Source: Ancrocorticia populi
GTDB lineage: Bacteria > Actinomycetota > Actinomycetes > Actinomycetales > Actinomycetaceae
DNA length: 64,000 nucleotides
Reading direction: 5' to 3'
Assembly (NCBI RefSeq): GCF_003123745.1
Contig: NZ_QETB01000002.1
Location: forward strand, 46,608-110,607
Position 1 is the first letter of the stretch, and each line of letters begins with the position of its first letter. The notes under the pieces were generated by a model. That model was given only the letters and a program-made list of their open reading frames with translations. It was not told the origin of the DNA and made no database searches. Position numbers and translations under genes: made by a program. Shown here in pieces: positions 63,992 to 64,000 of this stretch.

Positions 63992-64000
63992 TCATGAACA

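Overview
The window looks like a chromosomal segment of a mid-GC actinobacterium, probably in or near the Actinomycetaceae (Trueperella/Arcanobacterium-like; this placement is inference). Supporting signs are the Pup-conjugation genes, a PdtaR-type ANTAR regulator, WhiA, RapZ and YvcK, and gene order that parallels two stretches of the Mycobacterium tuberculosis chromosome (PAC2-RecB-TrmI-Mpa-Dop-Pup-PafA, and hisF-hisI-trpECBA-lgt-pyk-pdtaR-polA-rpsA-coaE-uvrB-uvrA). I see no rRNA, CRISPR array, prophage or insertion sequence. No gene-free stretch exceeds 300 bases.

Layout. 1-4.6 kb: choline to glycine-betaine locus (end of betB, betA, BCCT transporter). 4.7-13.9 kb: secreted NlpC/P60 hydrolase, M3 peptidase, a small acidic protein, an aldo/keto reductase-like protein lacking two catalytic residues, UppP, HAD phosphatase, PAC2 protein, xylulokinase and a RecB-type nuclease. 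13.9-20.7 kb: trmI and a compact pupylation operon (arc-dop-pup-pafA-FKBP lipoprotein). It has no prcB/prcA, and its ARC ATPase lacks the C-terminal proteasome-docking motif. 20.6-33.8 kb: a kinase-like P-loop protein, hisF-hisI-trpE-trpC-trpB-trpA-lgt, and gltB-gltD. 33.8-40.8 kb: pyruvate kinase, tRNA-Leu(CAA), PdtaR, thioesterase, polA and rpsA. 40.8-46.3 kb: a sulfur/methionine island (cysteine-free Rrf2 regulator, trans-sulfuration enzyme, M20 hydrolase, MetNIQ importer) lying between rpsA and coaE. 46.3-57.8 kb: coaE, ftsH, uvrB, TerC under a probable manganese riboswitch, a YciI protein, uvrA and uvrC. 57.8-63.9 kb: rapZ-yvcK-whiA and gapA-pgk-tpiA. The last ~65 bases hold long G and C homopolymers and look like a contig end.

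Gene expression. At least a dozen genes have a TAnnnT -10-like hexamer ending 6-8 bases before the start codon and no usable Shine-Dalgarno, the signature of leaderless transcripts. Several sit in tiny divergent intergenic regions. Operon-internal genes instead have clear Shine-Dalgarno sequences or overlap the upstream stop codon.

The main points for a second look are the proteasome-less pupylation operon, the yybP-ykoY-type leader of terC, the dense leaderless and overlapping promoters, the tandem TAAC repeats before the NlpC/P60 gene, the structured gapA leader, and the Rrf2-sulfur island. No wholly unknown multi-gene system was found.
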